Part shown: in pieces, positions 1 to 4,992 of the stretch | Position numbering within the stretch: position 1 is the first letter of the stretch | Layout: every line of letters starts with the position of its first letter | Assembly: GCA_902783095.1 (NCBI GenBank) | Contig: CACZPX010000145.1 | Span: 1-7,489 of the forward strand | Length of the DNA stretch: 7,489 nt | Source: an uncultured Lachnospiraceae bacterium | GTDB taxonomy: Bacteria > Bacillota > Clostridia > Lachnospirales > Lachnospiraceae | Direction: 5' to 3' | Program-made: the position numbers and the translations under genes | Notes under the pieces: model-generated | Seen by the model: only the letters and a program-made list of their open reading frames with translations | What the model was told of the DNA's origin: nothing | Database searches by the model: none

Positions 1-45
1 AGCGGCAGCCTGGTTGCCATCCATCGATTGTCTTTTTCTTGCCAT
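1..45 (-). CDS. nifJ: Pyruvate:ferredoxin/flavodoxin oxidoreductase, first 15 codons (cut by window edge)
   Basis: Only the N-terminus is present: MARKRQSMDGNQAAA. The M-x-x-x-x-x-x-M-D-G-N-x-A-A-A pattern is the typical opening of single-chain pyruvate:ferredoxin (flavodoxin) oxidoreductase, which oxidatively decarboxylates pyruvate to acetyl-CoA and CO2 and reduces ferredoxin or flavodoxin in the cytoplasm of anaerobes. The conserved MDGN-AAA stretch starts the first thiamine-diphosphate domain. The ATG at 45-43 is preceded by AGGAGG at 61-56 with a 10-nt spacer, and by its own promoter (105-132), so it is a transcription unit separate from the Mo-enzyme cluster. Identification rests on 15 residues only; the rest of the protein (usually near 1,170 residues) is outside the window. 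Confidence 0.75.
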   Translation of the reverse strand, partial: MARKRQSMDGNQAAA

Positions 46-55
46 AAACTTGTTT

Positions 56-61
56 CCTCCT
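56..61 (-). promoter_or_regulatory. Shine-Dalgarno site of the nifJ-like gene
   Basis: A perfect AGGAGG on the minus strand lies 10 nt before the ATG at 45. The spacer is AT-rich. It supports this ATG over the internal ATG seven codons later. Confidence 0.8.
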
Positions 62-104
62 AGGATAGAATAGATTTGTTTTTTGGCATACTAATCCACG
101 TTTC

Positions 105-132
105 ATTATACGGCTGAAAAGCGAAAAGTCAA
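105..132 (-). promoter_or_regulatory. Sigma-A-type promoter for the nifJ-like gene
   Basis: On the minus strand a -35 box TTGACT (132-127) is followed by a 16-nt spacer and a perfect -10 box TATAAT (110-105). Transcription should begin near position 98, giving a leader of about 50 nt before the ATG at 45. It sits just after the intrinsic terminator at 178-213, so the downstream gene has independent transcription. A strong housekeeping promoter fits a central-metabolism enzyme. No operator-like palindrome overlaps it. Confidence 0.85.
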
Positions 133-177
133 ACGCTTTCCCCGCAGATGCCGTTTTCCTGCCGGAGAATGCCCAAA

Positions 178-213
178 GAAAAAAGCCGCGAAAGCATTTG
201 CCCTCCACGGCTT
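178..213 (-). terminator. Intrinsic terminator of the Mo-enzyme cluster
   Basis: Read on the minus strand, AAGCCG (213-208) pairs with CGGCTT (188-183). An inner stem GAGGGC/GCTTTC, with two G-T wobbles, closes on an AAAT loop, and a run of six T (184-179) follows and partly overlaps the stem foot. This is a classic rho-independent shape for transcripts coming from the right. It is about 120 nt past the last stop codon (335-337). The + strand has no T-run after the stem, so it should work in one direction only. Confidence 0.75.
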
Positions 214-240
214 AAGAATGAAAAGTGACACGCGGGATGA

Positions 241-330
241 AGACGCGGGGACGGTCCTTACTGTCCTCAGCCGCGGCTGAGGACAGTAAGGACCGTCCCC
301 GTGTCTCACCGTGTCTCAGAACCGTCCCCG
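241..330. repeat. REP-like palindromic repeat element
   Basis: Positions 246-301 are a perfect 56-nt palindrome (28-bp arms, no loop, centre CCGCGG). It extends to 241-306 with one mismatch (245/302). A second partial copy is stacked to its right: the decamer ACCGTCCCCG occurs at 292-301 and 321-330, and its inverse CGGGGACGGT at 246-255. The octamer GTGTCTCA occurs at 301-308 and 311-318. GGGGACGGT motifs with GAGACAC blocks are, from memory, common in intergenic repeats of Clostridia and resemble REP elements mobilised by RAYT transposases; no transposase gene is in the window. The element starts only 4 nt past the stop codon of the NifX-like gene and could fold into a long hairpin that protects the 3' end of the mRNA. 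No T-run follows, so it is not itself a standard terminator. Confidence 0.8.
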
Positions 331-334
331 AGGT

Positions 335-730
335 TCACTCTTCCTCCTCATGATGATGCTCACACTCGCCGCTGTGGCTGTGACCAAAGGCGCCAGGGCC
401 GCCGATATAATCGGCGATCCAGTCCAGCTGGTAGCGCTGCATCTTCTCATAGGCCTTCCAGAGCTTTCTGCCGGTGCCGTTATAGCGCGTTACGCCCGCC
501 AGGGCCAGCTTTTCAAACGGTTCCTTTTCCATCGGCCCGCAGATGATCGCCTCGCAGTCATGCGCGAGCGTCCGTTCCGCGAACCACATATTTTCCTCGT
601 CCCTCTTTTTGTAGATATCCGTGACCTCGTTGGTCTCGGTATCCAAAATCATCAGATAAGCGCTCTCCCGAAAGGTCATCGGGACAAGCGACTCCAGATC
701 CATATCCTCACAGGCAATGGCAATCTTCAC
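335..730 (-). CDS. NifX/NifB-family (dinitrogenase FeMo-cofactor-like) protein with His/Cys-rich tail
   Basis: A 131-residue protein whose opening (MKIAIACED) and alpha/beta layout, ending near residue 95, look like the NifX/NafY-type domain (Pfam PF02579). Members bind or carry Mo-Fe or Fe-S cofactor precursors. The tail, residues 115-131, is metal-ligand rich: H117, H119, C123 and H125-H127, followed by four Glu. Such tails occur in stand-alone members of this family. The start is GTG at 730, chosen because MKIAI is the expected opening and an in-frame TAG at 736-734 blocks anything earlier. A strong AAGGAGG (750-744) lies upstream at a long 13-nt spacing. It overlaps the end of the ligase-like gene by 23 nt, so translation is probably coupled. 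In this operon a role in Mo- or Fe-S-cofactor delivery to the aldehyde oxidoreductase is an inference; sequence similarity to nitrogenase factors is distant. Confidence 0.75.
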   Translation of the reverse strand: MKIAIACEDMDLESLVPMTFRESAYLMILDTETNEVTDIYKKRDEENMWFAERTLAHDCEAIICGPMEKEPFEKLALAGVTRYNGTGRKLWKAYEKMQRYQLDWIADYIGGPGAFGHSHSGECEHHHEEEE

Positions 731-1673
731 CTTCTAAGACAAGCCTCCTTTTTCCACATTGATATTCTCCCCGCGTACACGCCACCTTAAGCTGCGGGTA
801 CGCACTGTTGACGGCCCGGATCACCGTCTGATACGGCACGTCGCCGGCCACGCCGATCCGAAGCGTGGTTTTGCTGAGCGCGGCGCTGTAGCAGACCAGC
901 CCGGGGATGGCGTAGAGGATCTCGTCCAGCCGGTGGATGCTGATCGTCCCGCCGCCCGGCAGGCTCTGTTCGTCCCCGTATCTGCCCCGCAGGTCTGCCA
1001 GGGCAAGTCTTCCGCGTTCCCGGTCGTACACAAGCGTTCCGATATCGCCCGTACGGTACCGCGTAAGGGGCATCCCCCTCCGTTCCGGCGTCGTGACGAC
1101 GATCTCCCCCGGGGCGCCTTCCGGCAGCGGCTCCCCCGTTTCGGGATCGACGATCTCGATCAGCAGATCCCTCCTGATATGGAACAGCCCGCCGTCCGCC
1201 TGCGTGACCGCGCCGCCGTAACCGGTCTCCGTCATCCCCCAGTGCATGAAGACGGTGCAGCCCCAGGTGCTCCGCAGCCTGGCGATCACGCTCTCCGCCG
1301 CGTAGTCCCCGGACAGCAGCACGTTTTTCGGGCGCAACTTCGGATAACAGGCGGCAAGCGCCGCAAGATCGTTCGGCAGCCCCACGATACAGGCGGCGTC
1401 CCTGCAGGCCTCGGCCGCACGGTCCAGGTCCGTCGGGTTGCCGTGACGCACCGTTTTTGCGCCGAGACGCGTAAGCGCCGTCTCCAGCAGACCGCCGATC
1501 GTATAGGCGTGCGCGCCGTTCATCAAAACGGTGCAGGTCTCTCCGGCGGCGATCATGGGGGCCATGCCGTAGGTGAAAAAGTCCTCCGTGGCCTGCATGT
1601 CCCCGGCCGTAAAATAGATCCGCTTTTTTTCTCCCGTCGTGGCGCTCGTATTGACCGTGATGATCCTGGCCAC
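708..1673 (-). CDS. AMP-forming CoA-ligase-like protein (DVU_1553-like), N-terminally incomplete
   Basis: Adenylate-forming (ANL) enzymes of the phenylacetate-CoA-ligase type activate a carboxylate with ATP and load it on CoA. Visible motifs, counted from the GTG at 1673: P-loop TSATTGEKKR (9-18), A5-like HWGMTETG (144-151), PGEIVVTT (188-195) and YRTGD (206-210). This matches the small ligase family that accompanies Mop in Desulfovibrio (family name from memory). Oddities: the P-loop has SATTG instead of SGTTG, and the usual N-terminal helical segment of roughly 60-100 residues is absent. The reading frame stays open from 1790 to 1674 with ligase-like sequence (LPFQTVRDL, then KEVARI), so 1673 is unlikely to be the natural start. 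AAGGAA touches that GTG, too close for a normal ribosome site. The gene is either damaged, or the C-terminal half of a fusion with the methyltransferase. Substrate unknown. Confidence 0.7.
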   Translation of the reverse strand: MARIITVNTSATTGEKKRIYFTAGDMQATEDFFTYGMAPMIAAGETCTVLMNGAHAYTIGGLLETALTRLGAKTVRHGNPTDLDRAAEACRDAACIVGLPNDLAALAACYPKLRPKNVLLSGDYAAESVIARLRSTWGCTVFMHWGMTETGYGGAVTQADGGLFHIRRDLLIEIVDPETGEPLPEGAPGEIVVTTPERRGMPLTRYRTGDIGTLVYDRERGRLALADLRGRYGDEQSLPGGGTISIHRLDEILYAIPGLVCYSAALSKTTLRIGVAGDVPYQTVIRAVNSAYPQLKVACTRGEYQCGKRRLVLEGEDCHCL

Positions 1674-1793
1674 TTCCTTTGCGCTGCCCGCAAGCAGCGC
1701 CGGCGTTTTTCCGGTGAGATCCCGAACCGTCTGAAACGGCAGCCCGGCAAGCGCCGCCTTGCGCTCCGCGTCCAGATTCGGCGCGGCGACCTA
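1674..1793 (-). other. In-frame TAG and start-less coding linker joining methyltransferase and ligase
   Basis: The TAG at 1793-1791 ends the methyltransferase, and the next 39 codons (1790-1674) continue in the same frame straight into the ligase-like protein. The linker begins VAAPNLDAER and contains LPFQTVRDL and SAKEV, which resembles the part of the ligase just before its P-loop. None of the 39 codons is ATG, GTG or TTG. No Shine-Dalgarno sequence is placed to start translation here. The methyltransferase ends RPGYHL, and relatives, as I recall them, continue about two to four residues with a hydrophobic strand (like LLVA). The VA after the TAG would fit that, so the TAG may sit inside the old methyltransferase end. 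Confidence 0.65.
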
Positions 1794-2369
1794 GAGATGA
1801 TACCCCGGCCGGATCCTTACCCGCTCTTCCTTGGTCATTCCCGTAAACGCGTCCAGTCCGGCCGTTCCCCGGGCAAAGAGGAGTTCCCCCGCCAGCTGGA
1901 TCAGATCCGCGGTCCGGTCCTCGTCGTAAACGATATAAAAACCTTCCCGTATCAGCAGTTCCCGGTAATCCGCCGCAAGCAGAAGTCCGCCGCGCTCTCC
2001 GCGCGCGATCAGGTCCGTGATCAGGAGCAGGCCCGTTTCTTTCAGCACCCGCCAGCATTCCGCCAGCACGCCGTCCCGGTCTTCCACGCAGGACAGGCTG
2101 CATTCCATCAGCACCGCGTCAAAGGTCCCCGCCGCAAACGGCAGCGTACCGGACTGCCAGTACAGGACCTCCTTCCCGTCGCAGCAAGACGGGTCCGCTT
2201 CCACGCCCGTACAGTTATACCCCCGGGCGTTCAGACAGCGGAGCGTTTCGCGCCGCCCGCTGCCGATCTCCAGGATCCGGGCGCCCTGCTTCAGCGCGGC
2301 AATCGTGACCAGCCGCTCCGTCTGAGCGGTCCCGCCGGGATGCGGAGCGGATGATAAGCTCTCGTTCAT
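1791..2369 (-). CDS. Class I SAM-dependent methyltransferase (DVU_1556-like)
   Basis: A 192-residue protein with a Rossmann methyltransferase fold: motif I RILEIGSGRRE (31-41), acidic end of strand 2 in GVEADPS (55-61), motif TLPFAAGTFDAVLMEC (75-90), and RVLKETGLLLITDL (107-120). An HPGG near the N-terminus (10-13) is shared with the Mop-associated methyltransferases as I recall them. Motif I deviates: the third Gly of the usual GxGxG is Arg (GSGRR). The ATG at 2369 has a strong AGGAGG (2380-2375) with a 5-nt spacer. It lies 81 nt after the four-Cys gene. Its substrate is unknown; a small molecule, a cofactor or a protein of this cluster are all possible. It ends at the TAG discussed at 1674-1793, possibly a few residues short of the family's end. 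Confidence 0.8.
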   Translation of the reverse strand: MNESLSSAPHPGGTAQTERLVTIAALKQGARILEIGSGRRETLRCLNARGYNCTGVEADPSCCDGKEVLYWQSGTLPFAAGTFDAVLMECSLSCVEDRDGVLAECWRVLKETGLLLITDLIARGERGGLLLAADYRELLIREGFYIVYDEDRTADLIQLAGELLFARGTAGLDAFTGMTKEERVRIRPGYHL

Positions 2370-2450
2370 GCGCTCCTCCTACCCGCAAAACGGCGTCAGT
2401 CCTTGCCTAAAGGCCGGACGGGCGTCCTTCGTCGTTCTTAACACCGTGTG
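2370..2450 (-). other. 81-nt intergenic gap with methyltransferase ribosome site
   Basis: It holds the AGGAGG (2380-2375) of the methyltransferase and a small 6-bp hairpin (2439-2453) that overlaps the TAA of the upstream gene. There is no T-run and no convincing -35/-10 pair, so the two genes are probably co-transcribed. Confidence 0.5.
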
Positions 2451-2645
2451 TTATTTGTCCTCCAGTTCCTGTTCCACCGCCGTCATCCTGCCCCGCACCA
2501 GGCTCTCGGGGATAAACACCTCGCCGCACTTGGGGCAGGCCGGCAGTTCCGTGTTGAAATTGTGGCCAAGATAGTTGAAAAACGTCTTTACCGGCACCAG
2601 TTCCACCCCGCATCTGTGGCAGATCAGTTTTCTGTCTTCAGCCAT
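2451..2645 (-). CDS. Small four-cysteine redox/zinc-ribbon protein (DVU_1557-like)
   Basis: A 64-residue soluble protein with two CxxC knuckles, C9-HR-C12 and C37-PK-C40, which together could hold zinc (zinc ribbon) or a mononuclear iron centre (rubredoxin-like). The middle (FFNYLGHNF) is aromatic and the tail is charged and probably helical. It resembles the small redox-protein family that accompanies Mop clusters. The ATG at 2645-2643 overlaps the TGA of the large flavoprotein by 8 nt (ATGGCTGA), a sign of translational coupling. GGAGG (2659-2655) lies 9 nt upstream. A role as electron carrier between the flavoprotein and the oxidoreductase, or as a structural zinc protein, cannot be decided from sequence. 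Confidence 0.8.
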   Translation of the reverse strand: MAEDRKLICHRCGVELVPVKTFFNYLGHNFNTELPACPKCGEVFIPESLVRGRMTAVEQELEDK

Positions 2646-4887
2646 TTTTGGTATCCTCCGCCTCCAGGCTCATCCTGTGGGCATAGGCCGCAAACACCTC
2701 AAAGCCGTCCTCTTTCGGCAGATACTCGGTCCAGTACGTCATGTTCATGATCTTTTTGTGCCCGATAAAATGTCCGTTCTGCGGGTCCATCAGCTTGCGG
2801 TCTTCCTCCTCGCAGCGGCGGATGACCTCCGCGACGTCGCTTTCCAGGATCAGGTCCGCGGACATTCTCTGCTTCAATTCCTCACTGATATAGAGTTTCA
2901 TGGTCTCCTCTTCCTGCGGCTCCTCTCCCAGATAGACCCGGGCCAGTTCTCTTTTGAGCCGGATCCGGTTTTTCCGCCTCTCCGTGACGGTGGGCGCCGG
3001 CCTTTTTCCGGCATTCAGGCCAAACAGAAGATCCAGGATATGGACCGCCTCTTTTTCCTTTGACGCAAAGCTGTCCCGGCAGTTCGCGCAATAGGCGACG
3101 ATGGGCCGGTCGGTCTCCGCGGCGCGCCGCTCGATCACCCGTTCCGAATACCGCTGCGCGGCAATCCCGGCGTGCCCGCCGAAACTGCAGCAAGGAAGAC
3201 TGCCGTCCTCGTGCGGGATCTCCTCATACGGGATCCCGGCCTTTTGCAGTACCTGCCGCACCGCGGTCCGCACCTGCGGATGGTCGGCCGCCGCACAGGC
3301 GTCAAAGACCGCCAGGGGTTCCCGGCACGCCGCCAGCGCCGGCGCCGAAGGCCGCTCCGCCATCAGTTCATAGAGACTGATCCAGCGGATACCGGGCAGG
3401 TACCGGTCAAAGGACCGCATGCAGGTGGGGCAGGACAGGATAAAGACCAGCCGTCCCAGGCGCTCCCACGTCGCTGTGATTCCGTCCGTCACCGCCTTGT
3501 GCAGCTCCTGCTCTCCCGCCCACTGCGCGGGTATCCCGCAGCAGGAAAGATGCAGCGCCGTACCGGGCAGTTCCTCCCGCAGCCAGGCGTAGGTCCGGCT
3601 CACGTACGCGGGATCCGACGCGCCAAGCTGGCAGCCGGGGAAGAACAGATACTCCGTTTTGCCGGGCGGCAGGACCGTGCAGGCGGCCTCTCCGTTGGAA
3701 AAGGCCATGTCGCGCAGCCAGAAATCGTGAAAGGCCCAGGGCATGGCGCCCTTCTTTTTCATCTCCTCCATGCTCTTTTCAAAGAAAGCGCCGAAGTCGA
3801 TGTGTTCGGGGCAGACCGAGCGGCAGACGCCGCAGCGGTTGCAGGTGGAGATCAGTCTGGTCGCCATAGTGCCGTCGCGGGAAAGCGTACCGGGCCGGAT
3901 CGTCACGTAGACCTCCTCGTAGATGCGGCGCGGCGTCTTGTCAAAATGACGCATCAGGTCGCAGGCGCGCATGCAGGCGTCGCAGGAGCAGAGCTCGCAC
4001 CGCTCCGCCTCGCGCACCGCCTCCTCTTCCGTATAGTACCGGCCGTTCGCCGCCAGTACCGGCTCCTTTTTCTGGTACCGAGAGGGGTCCGCGGCAAACC
4101 GGGCGTCTGCCTCCTCTTCCGGCTGGTTCATCAGGCCGGTCTTTAAGTAGCGCTCGATCGCGCGGGAGGCCAGCAGGCCGTCGGAAAGCGCCTGCATGTG
4201 CGTCCTGCCCCGCATGCTTCCGCCGAAAAACACGCCCGGCACGTCGGTGGCAAAGGCGCCCGTCCCGGACGCGGCAAGCCCCAGACCGTCCGCCTGCGCG
4301 CCCGTTGCGACGTAGACGGCGTCAAAAGCGGCGAGTTCTTCAATACTGCGGACCTCATGCGACAGCACGCACTCATATTTTTCATACTGGAACTGCCTCT
4401 GGACGTCCTCGTCAAAGAGCTGCGCGTCCATGGCGTCCCGCAGGCTTCCGCCGATATGATCGCTTTTTTCAAAGACGGTGACCTGGTATTTCTTATTGCA
4501 TAAAAGCAGCGCGCAGGCCAGGCCGCTGATCCCCGCGCCGACGACGGCCACGCGCTCCGCCCTGGCCGGAAGATTGTAGGCGTTCGGGTCCTTCCGCGTG
4601 GCGTATCTGCACATGGCCTGCTCCAGCGCGTGCAGATCCACGGCGGCGTCCGCCGCGTTTCTCATGCACTTTTCCCGGCAGGGCCGGTCGCAGGCCGCCG
4701 CGACGATGGCGGGAAAGCCCACCGTATTCTGGAACACACGGTGCGCCGCGTTGAACCGCCCCTTTTTCAGTTTGGCGATGATGTCTTTTATATTCAGGCG
4801 AAAGGGGCAGGCCGCCGTACAGCCGGGCACTTCGTTCTGATGGCAGCGCTCCTTCAGCAGCTTTTCAAAATCCTCCAGATATGCCAA
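2638..4887 (-). CDS. Multi-cluster Fe-S flavoprotein: FAD oxidoreductase with dicluster and two HdrD-like CCG domains
   Basis: A 749-residue cytoplasmic electron-transfer protein. In order: (a) a Cys-rich segment, residues 15-74 (C15, C23, C27, then CDRPCREKC at 66-74), like the N-terminal Fe-S domain of GltD/dihydropyrimidine dehydrogenase; (b) an FAD fold, with GAGISG (117-122), ATG (194-196) and VPGVFFGGS (216-224); (c) two [4Fe-4S] motifs, C297/C300/C302/C305/C309 and C349/C352/C355 plus C359P; (d) two CCG domains of heterodisulfide-reductase type (C419, CC449-450, CPTC486-489; C531, CC566-567, CANC600-603); (e) a basic-acidic C-terminal region with conserved-looking GHFIGHKK. After ATG the chain goes almost directly to the final FAD strand, so the second NAD(P)-binding Rossmann domain seems absent. 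The start is TTG, supported by AAAGAGG (4900-4894) at 6 nt. It follows the oxidoreductase by 105 nt, and probably accepts its electrons; the final acceptor is unknown. Confidence 0.85.
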   Translation of the reverse strand: MAYLEDFEKLLKERCHQNEVPGCTAACPFRLNIKDIIAKLKKGRFNAAHRVFQNTVGFPAIVAAACDRPCREKCMRNAADAAVDLHALEQAMCRYATRKDPNAYNLPARAERVAVVGAGISGLACALLLCNKKYQVTVFEKSDHIGGSLRDAMDAQLFDEDVQRQFQYEKYECVLSHEVRSIEELAAFDAVYVATGAQADGLGLAASGTGAFATDVPGVFFGGSMRGRTHMQALSDGLLASRAIERYLKTGLMNQPEEEADARFAADPSRYQKKEPVLAANGRYYTEEEAVREAERCELCSCDACMRACDLMRHFDKTPRRIYEEVYVTIRPGTLSRDGTMATRLISTCNRCGVCRSVCPEHIDFGAFFEKSMEEMKKKGAMPWAFHDFWLRDMAFSNGEAACTVLPPGKTEYLFFPGCQLGASDPAYVSRTYAWLREELPGTALHLSCCGIPAQWAGEQELHKAVTDGITATWERLGRLVFILSCPTCMRSFDRYLPGIRWISLYELMAERPSAPALAACREPLAVFDACAAADHPQVRTAVRQVLQKAGIPYEEIPHEDGSLPCCSFGGHAGIAAQRYSERVIERRAAETDRPIVAYCANCRDSFASKEKEAVHILDLLFGLNAGKRPAPTVTERRKNRIRLKRELARVYLGEEPQEEETMKLYISEELKQRMSADLILESDVAEVIRRCEEEDRKLMDPQNGHFIGHKKIMNMTYWTEYLPKEDGFEVFAAYAHRMSLEAEDTKNG

Positions 4888-4941
4888 AATACGCCTCTTT
4901 CCCGAAGACCTTCCTTCGCAGATAGGATCTCAAGTGATTCA

Positions 4942-4963
4942 GGCCGCCGCAAACGCGGCGGCC
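4942..4963. other. GC-rich stem-loop between oxidoreductase and flavoprotein genes
   Basis: GGCCGCCGC (4942-4950) pairs perfectly with GCGGCGGCC (4955-4963) around the loop AAAC. On the minus strand the stem is followed by TGAATCAC, not a T-run, so full termination is unlikely. It may stabilise the 3' end of the oxidoreductase message or cause partial read-through, giving more oxidoreductase than partners. It is the only strong structure in the 105-nt gap. Confidence 0.6.
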
Positions 4964-4992
4964 CTCTCTGTTCCGTTCTTTAAGGGGTGACT

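Noticed and set aside
241..330. CRISPR array or tandem-repeat array
   Set aside because: There are only two to three copies of a short unit, arranged as a palindrome, with no regular spacers.
311..790. A 159-codon + strand open frame opposite the NifX-like gene
   Set aside because: It begins within the REP-like element, has no supporting ribosome site and mirrors a better-supported gene on the other strand.
1791..1793. Pyrrolysine insertion at the TAG
   Set aside because: No pyl gene is in the window, the families here are not known Pyl proteins, and the residue would lie at a domain joint instead of an active site. It is kept only as one readthrough option.
787..2103. A 438-codon minus-strand frame that could have supplied a missing ligase N-terminus by frameshift
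   Set aside because: Its product is low-complexity Arg/Gly/Ala-rich sequence and does not resemble a PaaK-type N-terminus, so the ligase N-terminus is not hidden in this overlapping frame.
759..2354. A 531-codon open frame on the + strand opposite the ligase and methyltransferase genes
   Set aside because: It is rich in Arg, Pro and Gly with no recognisable domain, and runs antisense to two genes with clear motifs. High GC leaves this antisense frame free of stops.
2439..2453. Small hairpin at the end of the four-Cys gene as a terminator
   Set aside because: The stem has only 6 bp, contains the stop codon, and lacks a T-run on the minus strand.
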